Below, in pieces: positions 1 to 7,376 of a DNA stretch of 14,375 nucleotides. The position numbers and the translations under genes were made by a program. This DNA is from Competibacteraceae bacterium UBA2792 (GTDB taxonomy: Bacteria > Pseudomonadota > Gammaproteobacteria > Competibacterales > Competibacteraceae): NCBI GenBank assembly GCA_002352125.1, contig DEHU01000048.1:27400-41774 (forward strand), in the 5' to 3' direction. The stretch's first letter is position 1. Each line of letters starts with the position of its first letter. The notes under the pieces are model-generated. The model was not told where the DNA came from. It saw only the letters and a list, made by a program, of their open reading frames with translations, and ran no database searches.

Positions 1-686
1 CCGATCATGGTCATCAGCGCCACGAACAGGAACGTTGGACCCAGCAGAGGCAGGGTGATGTGGCGAAACTGCCGCCAGGCGCTGGCGCCGTCGATGCGCG
101 CCGCCTCGTAAAGCTGGGAGGGAATGTTCTGCAAGCCGGCGATGAAGATGATCATGTTGAAACCGAAATTCTTCCACACCGCCATTAAAATAATGGCCGG
201 CATCGCCCAGTTCGGATCGCCCAGCCAGTCGATGGGTGCAATGCCGAACCAGCTCAGCCCGTAATTGAGCAAACCGTAGCGGGGATGGTAGAGATAGCGC
301 CATACCACCGCCACCGCCACTAGGGTTGTCACCACCGGCAAAAAGAACGCGGCGCGAAAGAAACCCGGAAAACGGGTCAGGCGCGAATTCACCAGCAGCG
401 CCGCACCCAGCGATACCGCCACCGATAACGGGCCGCCCACCACCACGAAATAGAAAGTGTTGCCCAGCGCAGTCCAAAACAGCGGGCTTTGCAGCAGTTG
501 CAAGTAATTGGCGAACCCGACGAAGCGCAACCGGTCCAGATCGCCCAGCGCGTAGATGTCGAAATCGGTGAAGCTGAGCAACAGCGCCGCCAACACCGGC
601 AGGAAGAAGAATACGGCGATCAATGCCAGCGCTGGCGCGAGAAAGGCCCAGGCGCTTACGGTTGCGTGGCGCTCGGGGCCGGTCAC
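1..686 (-). CDS. ABC sugar transporter permease, MalF/UgpA-like (partial, C-terminus off the left edge)
   Basis: Inner-membrane permease subunit of a carbohydrate-type (CUT1) ABC importer. About 228 codons are visible. The N-terminus has no cleavable signal but a first membrane segment at about residues 11-38 (WAFLAPALALIAVFFFLPVL), followed by a periplasmic stretch with the family pattern VGFANYLQLL. More membrane segments lie near 75-100, 110-130, 162-185 and 212 onward. The EAA loop that docks on the ATPase is clear at about 194-214 (EAARIDGA, then ITLPLL). The start is GTG at 686-684, which shares four bases (GTGA) with the stop of the binding-protein gene, so translation is probably coupled; a G-rich Shine-Dalgarno-like run (GGGGGG) precedes it. 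A second permease and the ATPase would be expected beyond the window. The substrate cannot be told from the sequence. Confidence 0.9.
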   Translation of the reverse strand, partial: MTGPERHATVSAWAFLAPALALIAVFFFLPVLAALLLSFTDFDIYALGDLDRLRFVGFANYLQLLQSPLFWTALGNTFYFVVVGGPLSVAVSLGAALLVNSRLTRFPGFFRAAFFLPVVTTLVAVAVVWRYLYHPRYGLLNYGLSWFGIAPIDWLGDPNWAMPAIILMAVWKNFGFNMIIFIAGLQNIPSQLYEAARIDGASAWRQFRHITLPLLGPTFLFVALMTMI

Positions 687-1996
687 GGCGTTACCCCCCG
701 CGCCAGCAGCCAGCGCCGCTTTTCCAAAATCCGGTCCACGTCCCGATCCAGCGCGGCCAAGGCATCGTCGATGCTCGATTCCCGTCGCACCGCCAGTTCG
801 GCGTAATAGGCGATGCGATTGGCGATCCGCTCCCATTCCGGAATCGGCGGCGTCGCCCGCACGTTTTGTAGCTGCTGGCGGAATGCCCGAGCGTAGCGGT
901 TGCCGGCCAGCGCCGGGTCGCTCCAAGCCGATTGCCGGGCCGGCAAATCGCCGGTCAGCCGATAAAATTGCGCCTGCTGTTCCGGTTCGGCCAGAAATTC
1001 CAGCAGCTTCCAGGCCGCTTCTCGGCGCGGCGAAGTCCGGCTGAGCGCCAAGCTAGCGCCTCCGGCCAGCGATGTACCAACCGCGACCGACCTCTTTCCC
1101 GCAAGCACGGGAAAAGAGGGATCATCGAACATCGGCATCGGAGCCGTCATCCACCTTTCCTGCACAGCGGCCGGCAATCGCCGCCCGAACTCGCCGATGT
1201 TCCATGGTCCGCTGGCGTATACCGCGAACGTACCTTTGGCGAATTCCTGATAGAGATTAGCCATCTGCGCGTTGCTGACTGGCGGTGCCAAACCCCGCTC
1301 GAACAGTTGCAGATAGAACGCGAACGCCTCCCGGAAAGCCGGTTCCCGGAAATTGCCGTACTGGTTTCGATCCCGCAGCAGACTGGCGCCGCGTTGCAGG
1401 GCGAGCACGACCGGCAACTGCCATTCGTTGATCGGCAGCAAAATGGCGTAGCGCGCCGAATCGCCTTCGCCTTTGAGTGCGCTCATCGCTTGCAGCCAGC
1501 CGTCCCAAGTATTGGGCGGTTCGGTGAAACCGGTGGCGGCGAGCAGATCGGTGCGGTAGAAAAATAGGCGGGTATCCACGTACCAGGGTAGGGCATAGGT
1601 TCGGCCATCCAACCGATTGGTGGCGAGGATACCAGGGAAGAAATCGGTCAGCGCCGCTTCCGGCCAGGCTGTCAATCGCTCGTCTAGCGGTTCGATGGCA
1701 CGCAAGGCCACGAATTCGGGAATCCAGGTGTTGCCGAGCTGGAACGCGTCCGGCATGGCATCGCCGGCGTAAGCGGTCAACAGTTTTTCGTGCGCTGCGC
1801 TCCAGGGAATCTGCTGTACCCGTACCCGAATGCCGGGATGGCGCCGCTCGAACGCCGGCAGCAGCGCCCGCACTTGTTCGCCCTCTTGGCCCATCGCCCA
1901 AAATTCCACGATGATCGTCCGATCCGTGGCAGAATCGCAGCCGGACAAGCCTAATGCGAGCAGGATGGCGAGCAACAAGCGAAACGGTGGTGGCAT
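683..1996 (-). CDS. ABC transporter extracellular solute-binding lipoprotein (sugar-binding family 1)
   Basis: Predicted periplasmic binding protein, 437 aa, that delivers a sugar or related solute to the permease encoded next. The chosen ATG at 1996-1994 gives a short lipoprotein signal, MPPPFRLLLAILLALGLSGC, with lipobox LSG and lipidated Cys20. The frame stays open further upstream, but a longer N-terminus would bury this signal, so the internal ATG is preferred. The mature part has typical family-1 features: an opening beta strand (IIVEFWAMGQEGEQ), then FERRHPGIRVRVQQIPW, a DAFQLGNTWIPEF segment, LDGRTYALPWYVDTRLFFYRTDLL, and a Pro/Trp-rich hinge (EPPNTWDGWLQAM). The stop overlaps the permease GTG. 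No strong Shine-Dalgarno is visible. The fold family is secure; the ligand is unknown. Confidence 0.9.
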   Translation of the reverse strand: MPPPFRLLLAILLALGLSGCDSATDRTIIVEFWAMGQEGEQVRALLPAFERRHPGIRVRVQQIPWSAAHEKLLTAYAGDAMPDAFQLGNTWIPEFVALRAIEPLDERLTAWPEAALTDFFPGILATNRLDGRTYALPWYVDTRLFFYRTDLLAATGFTEPPNTWDGWLQAMSALKGEGDSARYAILLPINEWQLPVVLALQRGASLLRDRNQYGNFREPAFREAFAFYLQLFERGLAPPVSNAQMANLYQEFAKGTFAVYASGPWNIGEFGRRLPAAVQERWMTAPMPMFDDPSFPVLAGKRSVAVGTSLAGGASLALSRTSPRREAAWKLLEFLAEPEQQAQFYRLTGDLPARQSAWSDPALAGNRYARAFRQQLQNVRATPPIPEWERIANRIAYYAELAVRRESSIDDALAALDRDVDRILEKRRWLLARGVTP

Positions 1997-2041
1997 GACG
2001 ATCAGTTTAGCCGCAATCGCGCTGAAATTGGGCGAAAGGCA

Positions 2042-2070
2042 TTGAAAATGCTCCCCCTTGTCCCCATACA
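2042..2070 (+). promoter_or_regulatory. candidate sigma-32 (RpoH) heat-shock promoter for the FmdB-family gene
   Basis: TTGAAA at 2042-2047 is followed, 14 bases later, by CCCCATACA at 2062-2070. The E. coli RpoH consensus is (C)TTGAAA, about 13-15 bases, CCCCATNTA, so both boxes match well and the spacing is right. A start point near 2077 would give a leader of about 40 nt before the ATG at 2118. TACAAT (2067-2072), 19 bases after TTGAAA, could also act as a weak sigma-70 -10 box, so dual recognition is possible. This is read from sequence only. Confidence 0.6.
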
Positions 2071-2117
2071 ATCGCTTCGGAATTCTCAACTGTTTTGGTC
2101 AGCTTGCGAGGTGCATC

Positions 2118-2426
2118 ATGCCGATTTACGAGTACCGTTGTCAGTCCTGCGATCACGATCTGGAAGTGATGCAAAAACTCAGCGATCCCGAGCTGCGCGA
2201 CTGCCCGGCCTGCGGCAAACCGGAACTTAAGAAGCTAATTTCAGCCGTTGGATTCCGGCTCAAGGGCAGCGGCTGGTACGAAACCGACTTCAAAAAGAGC
2301 GGCAGCCAGAAAAACGTGGCCAAGGATGATGCGCCGCCCAAAGAAAGCAAGTCGAGCGGCACCTGCGATGGTGCGGGTGGTTGCGGCTCGTGCAGCCCGG
2401 GCACTCCAACCGCTGCAACGGCTTGA
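2118..2426 (+). CDS. FmdB-family zinc-ribbon protein
   Basis: Small putative regulatory protein, 102 aa, of the FmdB/CxxC_CXXC_SSSS family. The start MPIYEYRC is the family hallmark. Cys8-x2-Cys11 and Cys29-x2-Cys32 form the expected zinc ribbon, followed by the conserved FRLKGSGWYETDF block at about 46-58. The tail is low-complexity (Lys, Ser, Pro, Gly) and holds three more cysteines (Cys83, Cys89, Cys92). ATG 2118 is chosen because GAGGTG lies at 2108-2113 and the zinc ribbon begins right there; an in-frame ATG at 2058 would add 20 residues not typical of the family. The family is named after a protein linked to formamidase/methylamidase regulation, but the molecular role of most members is unknown. 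In many gammaproteobacteria a relative sits near aspS; that context is absent here. It has its own promoter candidate and is convergent with the DUF815 gene. Confidence 0.88.
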   Translation: MPIYEYRCQSCDHDLEVMQKLSDPELRDCPACGKPELKKLISAVGFRLKGSGWYETDFKKSGSQKNVAKDDAPPKESKSSGTCDGAGGCGSCSPGTPTAATA

Positions 2427-2544
2427 GAATGCCCGTTTCCGACGGGAAGACGCTTAGTCAGGCTTTTCGCTTATCGTCGTTCCCGCTGGGCGGGCGAGAT
2501 GCCCCGAAGATCGTTGGCGGAAGCCCTTTTTCCGGCTGGACGGC

Positions 2545-3426
2545 CTACTGAAACTCCTGCCGTCCGACCCAATCGCGGGCGAACTGCCACGCCACTCGAC
2601 CGCTGCGCGATCCGCGTTGCAAGGCCCAGCGCAGCGCTTCCTCGCGCGCCGCCGCATCCGAGCCATCGGATGCGCCCAGTTGTTCCAGCCAATAAGCGAC
2701 AATGGCCAGATAATCGTCCTGGCCGAACGGATGAAACGACAGCCATAGCCCGAACCGTTCCGATAGCGAGATTTTTTCCTCGACCGCCTCGCCGTGGTGC
2801 AGTTCGCCTTCGACGATGCGAGCATCTTGGTTTTCCCGCATGTATTCGGGCAACAGGTGGCGACGGTTGGACGTGGCGCAGAGCAGTACGTTGTCGGGAG
2901 CGGCGCTGATCGAGCCGTCCAACATTGCTTTGAGTGCCTTGTAGCTGGGATCGTTGGCTTCGAAGGACAGATCGTCGCAGTAGAGCAAAAAACGCTCCGG
3001 CCGCTCGTGCAGCGGTTCGACGATTTCCGGCAGATCGAGCAGATCGTGTTTGTCCACTTCGATCAGCCGCAATCCCCGGTCGGCATATTCGTTGAGCAGG
3101 GCTTTGATCAGCGAAGATTTGCCGGTACCGCGTGCGCCCCACAACAGGACGTTGTTGCAGGGGCAGCCGGCCAGAAATTGCCGCACGTTCAGGTCCAGAG
3201 CCGCTTTCTGGCGGTCGATTCGGCGCAAGTCGGCCAACCGCAGCCGGTGGGGATGCCGCACCGGTTGCAGGTGACCGCGCTGGCCGGTCCGGCGCCAGCG
3301 AAACGCTCGATAACGCTCCCAGGCCAACGGCTCCAGCGCTGGTGGCAGCAAGTTTTCCAGTCGTTCGAGCACGGCGGCCAACCGCCCGGCGAACGCTTCG
3401 TCGAGCGTCACTGTCACCGGCGTCAT
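2545..3426 (-). CDS. DUF815-family AAA-type ATPase
   Basis: Predicted cytosolic P-loop ATPase of 293 aa, in the DUF815 (PF05673) family. Walker A is GARGTGKSS at about 97-105 (Lys103, Ser104). Walker B is LLYCDD at about 147-152, followed by LSFE. The sensor-1-like strand is LLCATSNRRHLLP with Asn187. The conserved block SERFGLWLSFHPF (about 222-234) carries the likely arginine finger, and DDYLAIVAYW follows. Length is normal for the family. The role of DUF815 proteins is not established; the fold suggests remodelling or loading of a protein partner. The ATG lies only four bases after the prc stop, so it is almost certainly co-transcribed and perhaps translationally coupled with the protease. 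The stop TAG is at 2547-2545, convergent with the FmdB-family gene. Confidence 0.9.
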   Translation of the reverse strand: MTPVTVTLDEAFAGRLAAVLERLENLLPPALEPLAWERYRAFRWRRTGQRGHLQPVRHPHRLRLADLRRIDRQKAALDLNVRQFLAGCPCNNVLLWGARGTGKSSLIKALLNEYADRGLRLIEVDKHDLLDLPEIVEPLHERPERFLLYCDDLSFEANDPSYKALKAMLDGSISAAPDNVLLCATSNRRHLLPEYMRENQDARIVEGELHHGEAVEEKISLSERFGLWLSFHPFGQDDYLAIVAYWLEQLGASDGSDAAAREEALRWALQRGSRSGRVAWQFARDWVGRQEFQ

Positions 3427-3430
3427 GTCG

Positions 3431-5548
3431 CTAGCGACCCATCACCAGAGCGCTCGATGCGTTGCCGGTACCGCTCAAGACGACCAAGTCGCCGACGATT
3501 CGGGCGCTTTCTTCCAGCGCTGTGTCCGGGATGACGCTATCTTTGCCATCCGGAATCTCGTCGTTGGGTTTGAGTGGAGGCAACCCCTTGGCTGCCCGGA
3601 AACGGTTTTCGCGTTCCCGTTGCCAGCTTTCGACGCGCTCCCGTTCGGCTCGGCGCTGGCTTTCCAGCAGCGATACCGTGGTCTTTTCCCGCTGCTGCCG
3701 GGCGAATTCGAGGTCGCGCAGGAATGCTTGATAATCCGGGTCTCCGGCAATGCGGGTTTGGTGTCTGCGTGCCAGCTCCGGTATCAGGGTCGTCAAGATC
3801 CGGTCGCCGCGATAGCGGGTCGGGGCGATCTCGTCCCAGGGTAAAGCGTTCTTTTGGGCGCTCTCGCCGACTTCCTCGCTGTCTGTCGCCGAGGGAATGG
3901 CGATGTCGGGCCGAACGCCGCGATGCTGGGTGCTGCTGCCGTTGACCCGGTAAAATTTGGCGATGGTCAGCTTGAGTTGGCCTTGCGGTTCCTTGGCCCG
4001 CGTCAGCCGATTCAAGTCCACCAGAGTTTGTACCGTGCCCTTGCCGAAGGTCGGGTCTCCGATGACGATGCCACGACCATAGTCTTGGATGGCACCGGCG
4101 AAGATTTCCGAGGCGGAGGCGCTGGCGTGATCTACCAGCACCGCTAAGGGTCCGGCGTAAGCTTGGCCGGATTCGCTGTTCTTCTCGATCTCGGGTTCGT
4201 TGCTGCCAGCGTTCTTGACCTGTACCACCGGGCCGTTGCCGACGAACAATCCGGTCAAATCCACCGCTTCTTGTAGGGATCCTCCGCCGTTTTCGCGCAG
4301 ATCCAGCACCAGCCCATCGATTTTGTCGCGCAGTTCGTCCAGCAGTTGGCGCACATCGCGCGTGGTGCTGCGGTAGTTGGGATCACCGCGCCGCGCGGCG
4401 TCGAAATCGCTGTAAAACGCCGGAATGGTGATCACTCCGATCCGCAGTTCGCGGCCGTCGGGCCTGCGCAGCGGCTTGACCGTGCTCTTGGCGGCTTGTT
4501 TCTCCAGCTTGATGGTGTCGCGAACCAAGCGTACGGTTTTTTCTGCTGCCGTCGCGCCGGCCTTGCCGGGCAAAACCTTCAATCGCACCACCGAGCCGCG
4601 TTGGCCGCGGATCCGGTCCACCACGTCGTCCAGCCGCCAGCCCACCACGTCCACCCACGGACCATCATCGCCCTGCGCCACCGCCACGATCCGGTCACTC
4701 GGCTTGATTTGCTGGCTGAGGTCGGCCGGACCGCCGGTGACCAGTTCGACCACGGTGACCTGCTCCTCTTCCATGCGCAGCACGCAACCGATGCCCTCCA
4801 GGGAAAGACGCATCTGGATATTGAAGTTTTCGGTGTTGCGGGGCGAGAAATAGGCGGTGTGCGGATCGAAAGCCTGGGCGACTGCGTTCATGTACAGTTG
4901 AAACACGTCTTCGCTAGTGGATTGCAGCGCCTGCCGCAATCGGTTGTCGTAGCGTTTGCTCAACAGATCACGAGCGGTTGGCTGATCCTTGCCGGATAGT
5001 ATCAAGGTCAACAACTCGTTCTTTAGCCGTTTGCGCCAGATTTCGTCCAGCTCCGCCGGCGTTTTGGCCCACGGCGTATCCTTGCGGTCCACGTTCAAGG
5101 ATTCGTCCACGTTGAAGCGGAATTCTTGCTGGAACAAGGATTGGATGCGAGCGGTTCGCTCTGCCAGCCGGCGCAGGTAGGTGTTGAAGATATCGTAAGC
5201 CGGTTGCAGGTTGCCGCTCTTCAGCGCATCGTCCAGCGTGTTGCGATACTGCTCGAAGCCGGCGATATCGCTAGCCAGGAAATAGAAGCGACCGAAATCG
5301 AGATCGTCGAGATAAGTGTTCAGGATAAGCGAGGACAGCCGGTCATCTGGCTTGCTTTGCCGGTAATGATGCTGCGATAGCAGCTTGGCAATAATTTGAT
5401 CCAACGAGGTTTGCTGGGATGTTGGTGCCAGGATTTTGGGTGGGATGTCCACGACCGGATCGGCCGGTTTCGCGAACGCCCCGGCCAAGCCCAAAACCAG
5501 GACCGGGAGTAGCGGAGCCAGAAACTTCAAAGTGCGAAAGTTGCGCAT
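3431..5548 (-). CDS. prc: carboxy-terminal (tail-specific) processing protease Prc/Tsp
   Basis: Periplasmic serine endopeptidase (peptidase family S41), 705 aa, close to the E. coli Prc length. In E. coli it trims FtsI and degrades lipoproteins and SsrA-tagged periplasmic substrates. An N-terminal signal peptide (about 1-26, cleavage after AFA) exports it. Residues about 40-230 are the helical N-terminal domain, with FDPHTAYFSPRNTENF at 227-242. A PDZ domain spans about 247-328 (LEGIGCVL, then GGPADLS, then PSDRIVAV). The catalytic core follows: LVLDLRENGGGSLQEA (413-428), Ser478 within SASASEIF and Lys503 within PTFGKGTVQ. The 25-residue Ser-to-Lys spacing equals that of E. coli Prc. The charged, Arg/Glu-rich C-terminal domain (about 590-670) matches the Prc-specific extension. 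The start is ATG 5548, with GAGAAG about 5 bases upstream. The NYN gene lies 52 bases upstream and the DUF815 gene 4 bases downstream on the same strand. Confidence 0.96.
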   Translation of the reverse strand: MRNFRTLKFLAPLLPVLVLGLAGAFAKPADPVVDIPPKILAPTSQQTSLDQIIAKLLSQHHYRQSKPDDRLSSLILNTYLDDLDFGRFYFLASDIAGFEQYRNTLDDALKSGNLQPAYDIFNTYLRRLAERTARIQSLFQQEFRFNVDESLNVDRKDTPWAKTPAELDEIWRKRLKNELLTLILSGKDQPTARDLLSKRYDNRLRQALQSTSEDVFQLYMNAVAQAFDPHTAYFSPRNTENFNIQMRLSLEGIGCVLRMEEEQVTVVELVTGGPADLSQQIKPSDRIVAVAQGDDGPWVDVVGWRLDDVVDRIRGQRGSVVRLKVLPGKAGATAAEKTVRLVRDTIKLEKQAAKSTVKPLRRPDGRELRIGVITIPAFYSDFDAARRGDPNYRSTTRDVRQLLDELRDKIDGLVLDLRENGGGSLQEAVDLTGLFVGNGPVVQVKNAGSNEPEIEKNSESGQAYAGPLAVLVDHASASASEIFAGAIQDYGRGIVIGDPTFGKGTVQTLVDLNRLTRAKEPQGQLKLTIAKFYRVNGSSTQHRGVRPDIAIPSATDSEEVGESAQKNALPWDEIAPTRYRGDRILTTLIPELARRHQTRIAGDPDYQAFLRDLEFARQQREKTTVSLLESQRRAERERVESWQRERENRFRAAKGLPPLKPNDEIPDGKDSVIPDTALEESARIVGDLVVLSGTGNASSALVMGR

Positions 5549-5600
5549 GGTGCTTCTCGACAGGGACGGATCTCGAACGCCACGCCGATCGAACCTCTTT

Positions 5601-6449
5601 CTAGGACGAGGCCACGGGATGGACCAGGACGATATCGGTGGCGACCGGTTGCTTGCCGTTTGGTTCGGCCAGAGTAAACTCGAAAATGTGGTTGCGGGAG
5701 GGCAGCTTCATGACGTTGAAACCGTCCGGTAGGCTGGAATCGTGGAAAAACGCCGTCCGGTAAGGGGAATCGGAATCGCGGGAGTCGGTTTTCCACAGAT
5801 ACGGCGACAGCTTGACCAGAAATCGCATGAACCCGAAGCTTTTGTTGTCATCGTGATGATAGCAGTACCCGCGCACCCGCGAGCCCATGGCACCCCACGC
5901 CGGCGCGAAATAATCGTCGCCCCGGGTCGGCAGTAAGCCGGGCACCAGATAGCCGGATATGAACATGTCCGATTCTCGGCGCAGCTCTTCCGACACGTTA
6001 TCGAACGCGAGCGTTTCCACGCGGCAACCTTTATTCTGCAAAGCGCGGACTACCTGAACGAAATCGCCGTCGCCGGTTACCAGCAGCACGCGATCCAAGT
6101 TTTCCGATTGCAGCAGCACGTCTACCGCCATATCGAGATCGGCGTTAGCTTTGCCGAAACGGTTGCCGGCTTCGTCCTGGAACCATTTGACCCGTTTCTC
6201 GATGACTTTGTAACCCAGTTCGCGCAAAGCGGACTGATAGGCACGAGCTTTATCGCGATAGACCGTGTTGGTTTCGGCGCGTTCCTCGTCGTAAGACAAG
6301 TAAACGTTCAGACGCAAGGGTTCGGCGTGATCGCGGCAGGCAAACTCACGTAATACATCGTATTGCATGCGCTGCCCGCCGTTACGGGAAATATTGGCAG
6401 CGTCCACGTAAACGCCTACCTTGGCATGAGATTTGAAATTTTGAGTCAT
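5601..6449 (-). CDS. NYN-domain (LabA/DUF88) putative RNase with a cold-shock-like C-terminal domain
   Basis: Predicted metal-dependent RNase, 282 aa. The NYN (PIN-like) domain covers about residues 8-170: first acidic motif YVDAAN (Asp16), second KANADLDMAVD (Asp104, Asp106, Asp110) and third VTGDGDF (Asp127, Asp129). These give the acidic cluster expected for Mg2+-dependent cleavage. The C-terminal part (about 191-278) is not NYN. It starts RGYCYHHDDNKSFGFMRFL, continues with TAFFHDSSL, then HIFEFTLAEPNGKQPVATDI. That order resembles a divergent cold-shock/OB fold, with SFGFM and AFFH standing where the RNP1 and RNP2 motifs sit, so it could bind RNA. The start is ATG 6449 with a weak AGAGAA upstream. 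It is followed at 52 bases by prc and preceded at 147 bases by the slipin gene, all on one strand. The family call is secure; the C-terminal domain call is inference. Confidence 0.85.
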   Translation of the reverse strand: MTQNFKSHAKVGVYVDAANISRNGGQRMQYDVLREFACRDHAEPLRLNVYLSYDEERAETNTVYRDKARAYQSALRELGYKVIEKRVKWFQDEAGNRFGKANADLDMAVDVLLQSENLDRVLLVTGDGDFVQVVRALQNKGCRVETLAFDNVSEELRRESDMFISGYLVPGLLPTRGDDYFAPAWGAMGSRVRGYCYHHDDNKSFGFMRFLVKLSPYLWKTDSRDSDSPYRTAFFHDSSLPDGFNVMKLPSRNHIFEFTLAEPNGKQPVATDIVLVHPVASS

Positions 6450-6513
6450 GGGTTCTCTAGTGGCTATTCAAAATTTATGCGTTGAGACGCACCTTCGATC
6501 TTCCCCAAGATGG

Positions 6514-6542
6514 GCTAGACGGTATTATCACAAAATTGTCAA
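6514..6542 (-). promoter_or_regulatory. possible promoter before the NYN gene
   Basis: In the 147-base gap after the slipin gene, the minus strand reads a perfect TTGACA (6542-6537). At 17 bases spacing only a poor -10 follows (TCTAGC, 6519-6514). A second candidate in the same place is the extended -10 TGTGATAAT (6532-6524), which has no good -35. Either could start transcription of the NYN-prc-DUF815 genes apart from nfeD-slipin. No convincing Rho-independent terminator was seen after the slipin gene, so read-through is also possible. Confidence 0.3.
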
Positions 6543-6596
6543 TAAACCGCCGCATTTTTTGGAGGGGTATCGGTTCAGTTATCACTGGCTAGCTAG

Positions 6597-7376
6597 CTAT
6601 TCAACCAAACTTTTCGAACATGTATCACATTTTCGTGATTCAAGCAGCGGCTCGAACAGATCTAACGGTACCGGAAATACGACCGTAGTATTGTTCTGGA
6701 TGCCGATGTCGTTGAGCGTCTGCAAATAGCGCAACTGCAAAGCTTGCGGCTGGGAGGCGATGATCTCAGCAGCTTGCCGAATCCGGTCGGCGGCTTGGAA
6801 CTCGCCTTCGGCATTGATGACTTTGGCCCGCCGCTCGCGTTCGGCTTCGGCTTGCCGGGCAATGGCCCGCACCATGCTTTCGTCGAGATCGACGCGTTTG
6901 ATTTCCACGTTTGACACCTTGATGCCCCAGATGTCAGTTTCGGTATCCAAAATATTTTGGATGTCCCGGTTCAGCTCGTCCCGCCCTGCCAACATCTCGT
7001 CCAATTCGTGCTGCCCGAGTACGGAGCGCAGCGTAGTCTGCGCCAACTGGCTGGTGGCGTTGTAGTAATCCTCGACCTGAATGATCGCCCGCTGCGGATC
7101 GAGCACCCGGAAATAGATGACGGCATCGACCTTGACCGAGACGTTGTCGCGCGAAATCACGTCTTGGCTGGGAACGTCCATGACCACGGTTCGTAGGTCG
7201 ACTCGTTTCATTTGTTGAACAACCGGGATGACGATGATCAGCCCCGGTCCTTTAACCGCCTGAAAGCGGCCCAGAAAGAACACGACCCCACGCTCGTATT
7301 CATATAACACCTTGATCGAGGCAAACACCAGCAGCAATACGATCAACAGCGCGACGAAGAAGGGGTTGAAGATCAT
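6597..7376 (-). CDS. slipin / stomatin-like SPFH-domain membrane protein
   Basis: Membrane-scaffold protein of the SPFH (stomatin/prohibitin/flotillin) superfamily, 259 aa, the usual partner of NfeD. One membrane segment lies at about residues 5-24 ([16 protein letters not shown]). The SPFH domain follows from about 25: [14 protein letters not shown], then [11 protein letters not shown], then [21 protein letters not shown] and [21 protein letters not shown] stands near the end. The C-terminal half is a charged coiled coil ([22 protein letters not shown], split here only by eye, about 171-193), then [18 protein letters not shown] and a [11 protein letters not shown] segment. In P. horikoshii a stomatin is the substrate of the NfeD-type protease 1510-N. 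The ATG at 7376-7374 overlaps the nfeD stop (ATGA), and a perfect AAGGAGG (7393-7387) precedes it; an open frame continuing further upstream is out-of-frame nfeD sequence. Confidence 0.94.
   Translation of the reverse strand: MIFNPFFVALLIVLLLVFASIKVLYEYERGVVFFLGRFQAVKGPGLIIVIPVVQQMKRVDLRTVVMDVPSQDVISRDNVSVKVDAVIYFRVLDPQRAIIQVEDYYNATSQLAQTTLRSVLGQHELDEMLAGRDELNRDIQNILDTETDIWGIKVSNVEIKRVDLDESMVRAIARQAEAERERRAKVINAEGEFQAADRIRQAAEIIASQPQALQLRYLQTLNDIGIQNNTTVVFPVPLDLFEPLLESRKCDTCSKSLVE

Noticed and set aside
1257..1901. Large open frames antisense to or out of frame with the binding protein, prc, NYN and Ktr genes
   Set aside because: They are Arg/Pro/Ala-rich shadows of GC-rich genes with no domain signature or ribosome site.
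1997..2089. N-terminal extension of the solute-binding protein to 2089
   Set aside because: It would put 31 hydrophilic residues before a clear lipoprotein signal with lipobox LSGC; the internal ATG 1996 is the sensible start.
2432..2446. Small hairpin CCCGT/ACGGG after the FmdB-family stop as a terminator
   Set aside because: Only a 5-bp stem with no U-run on either strand; too weak to call.
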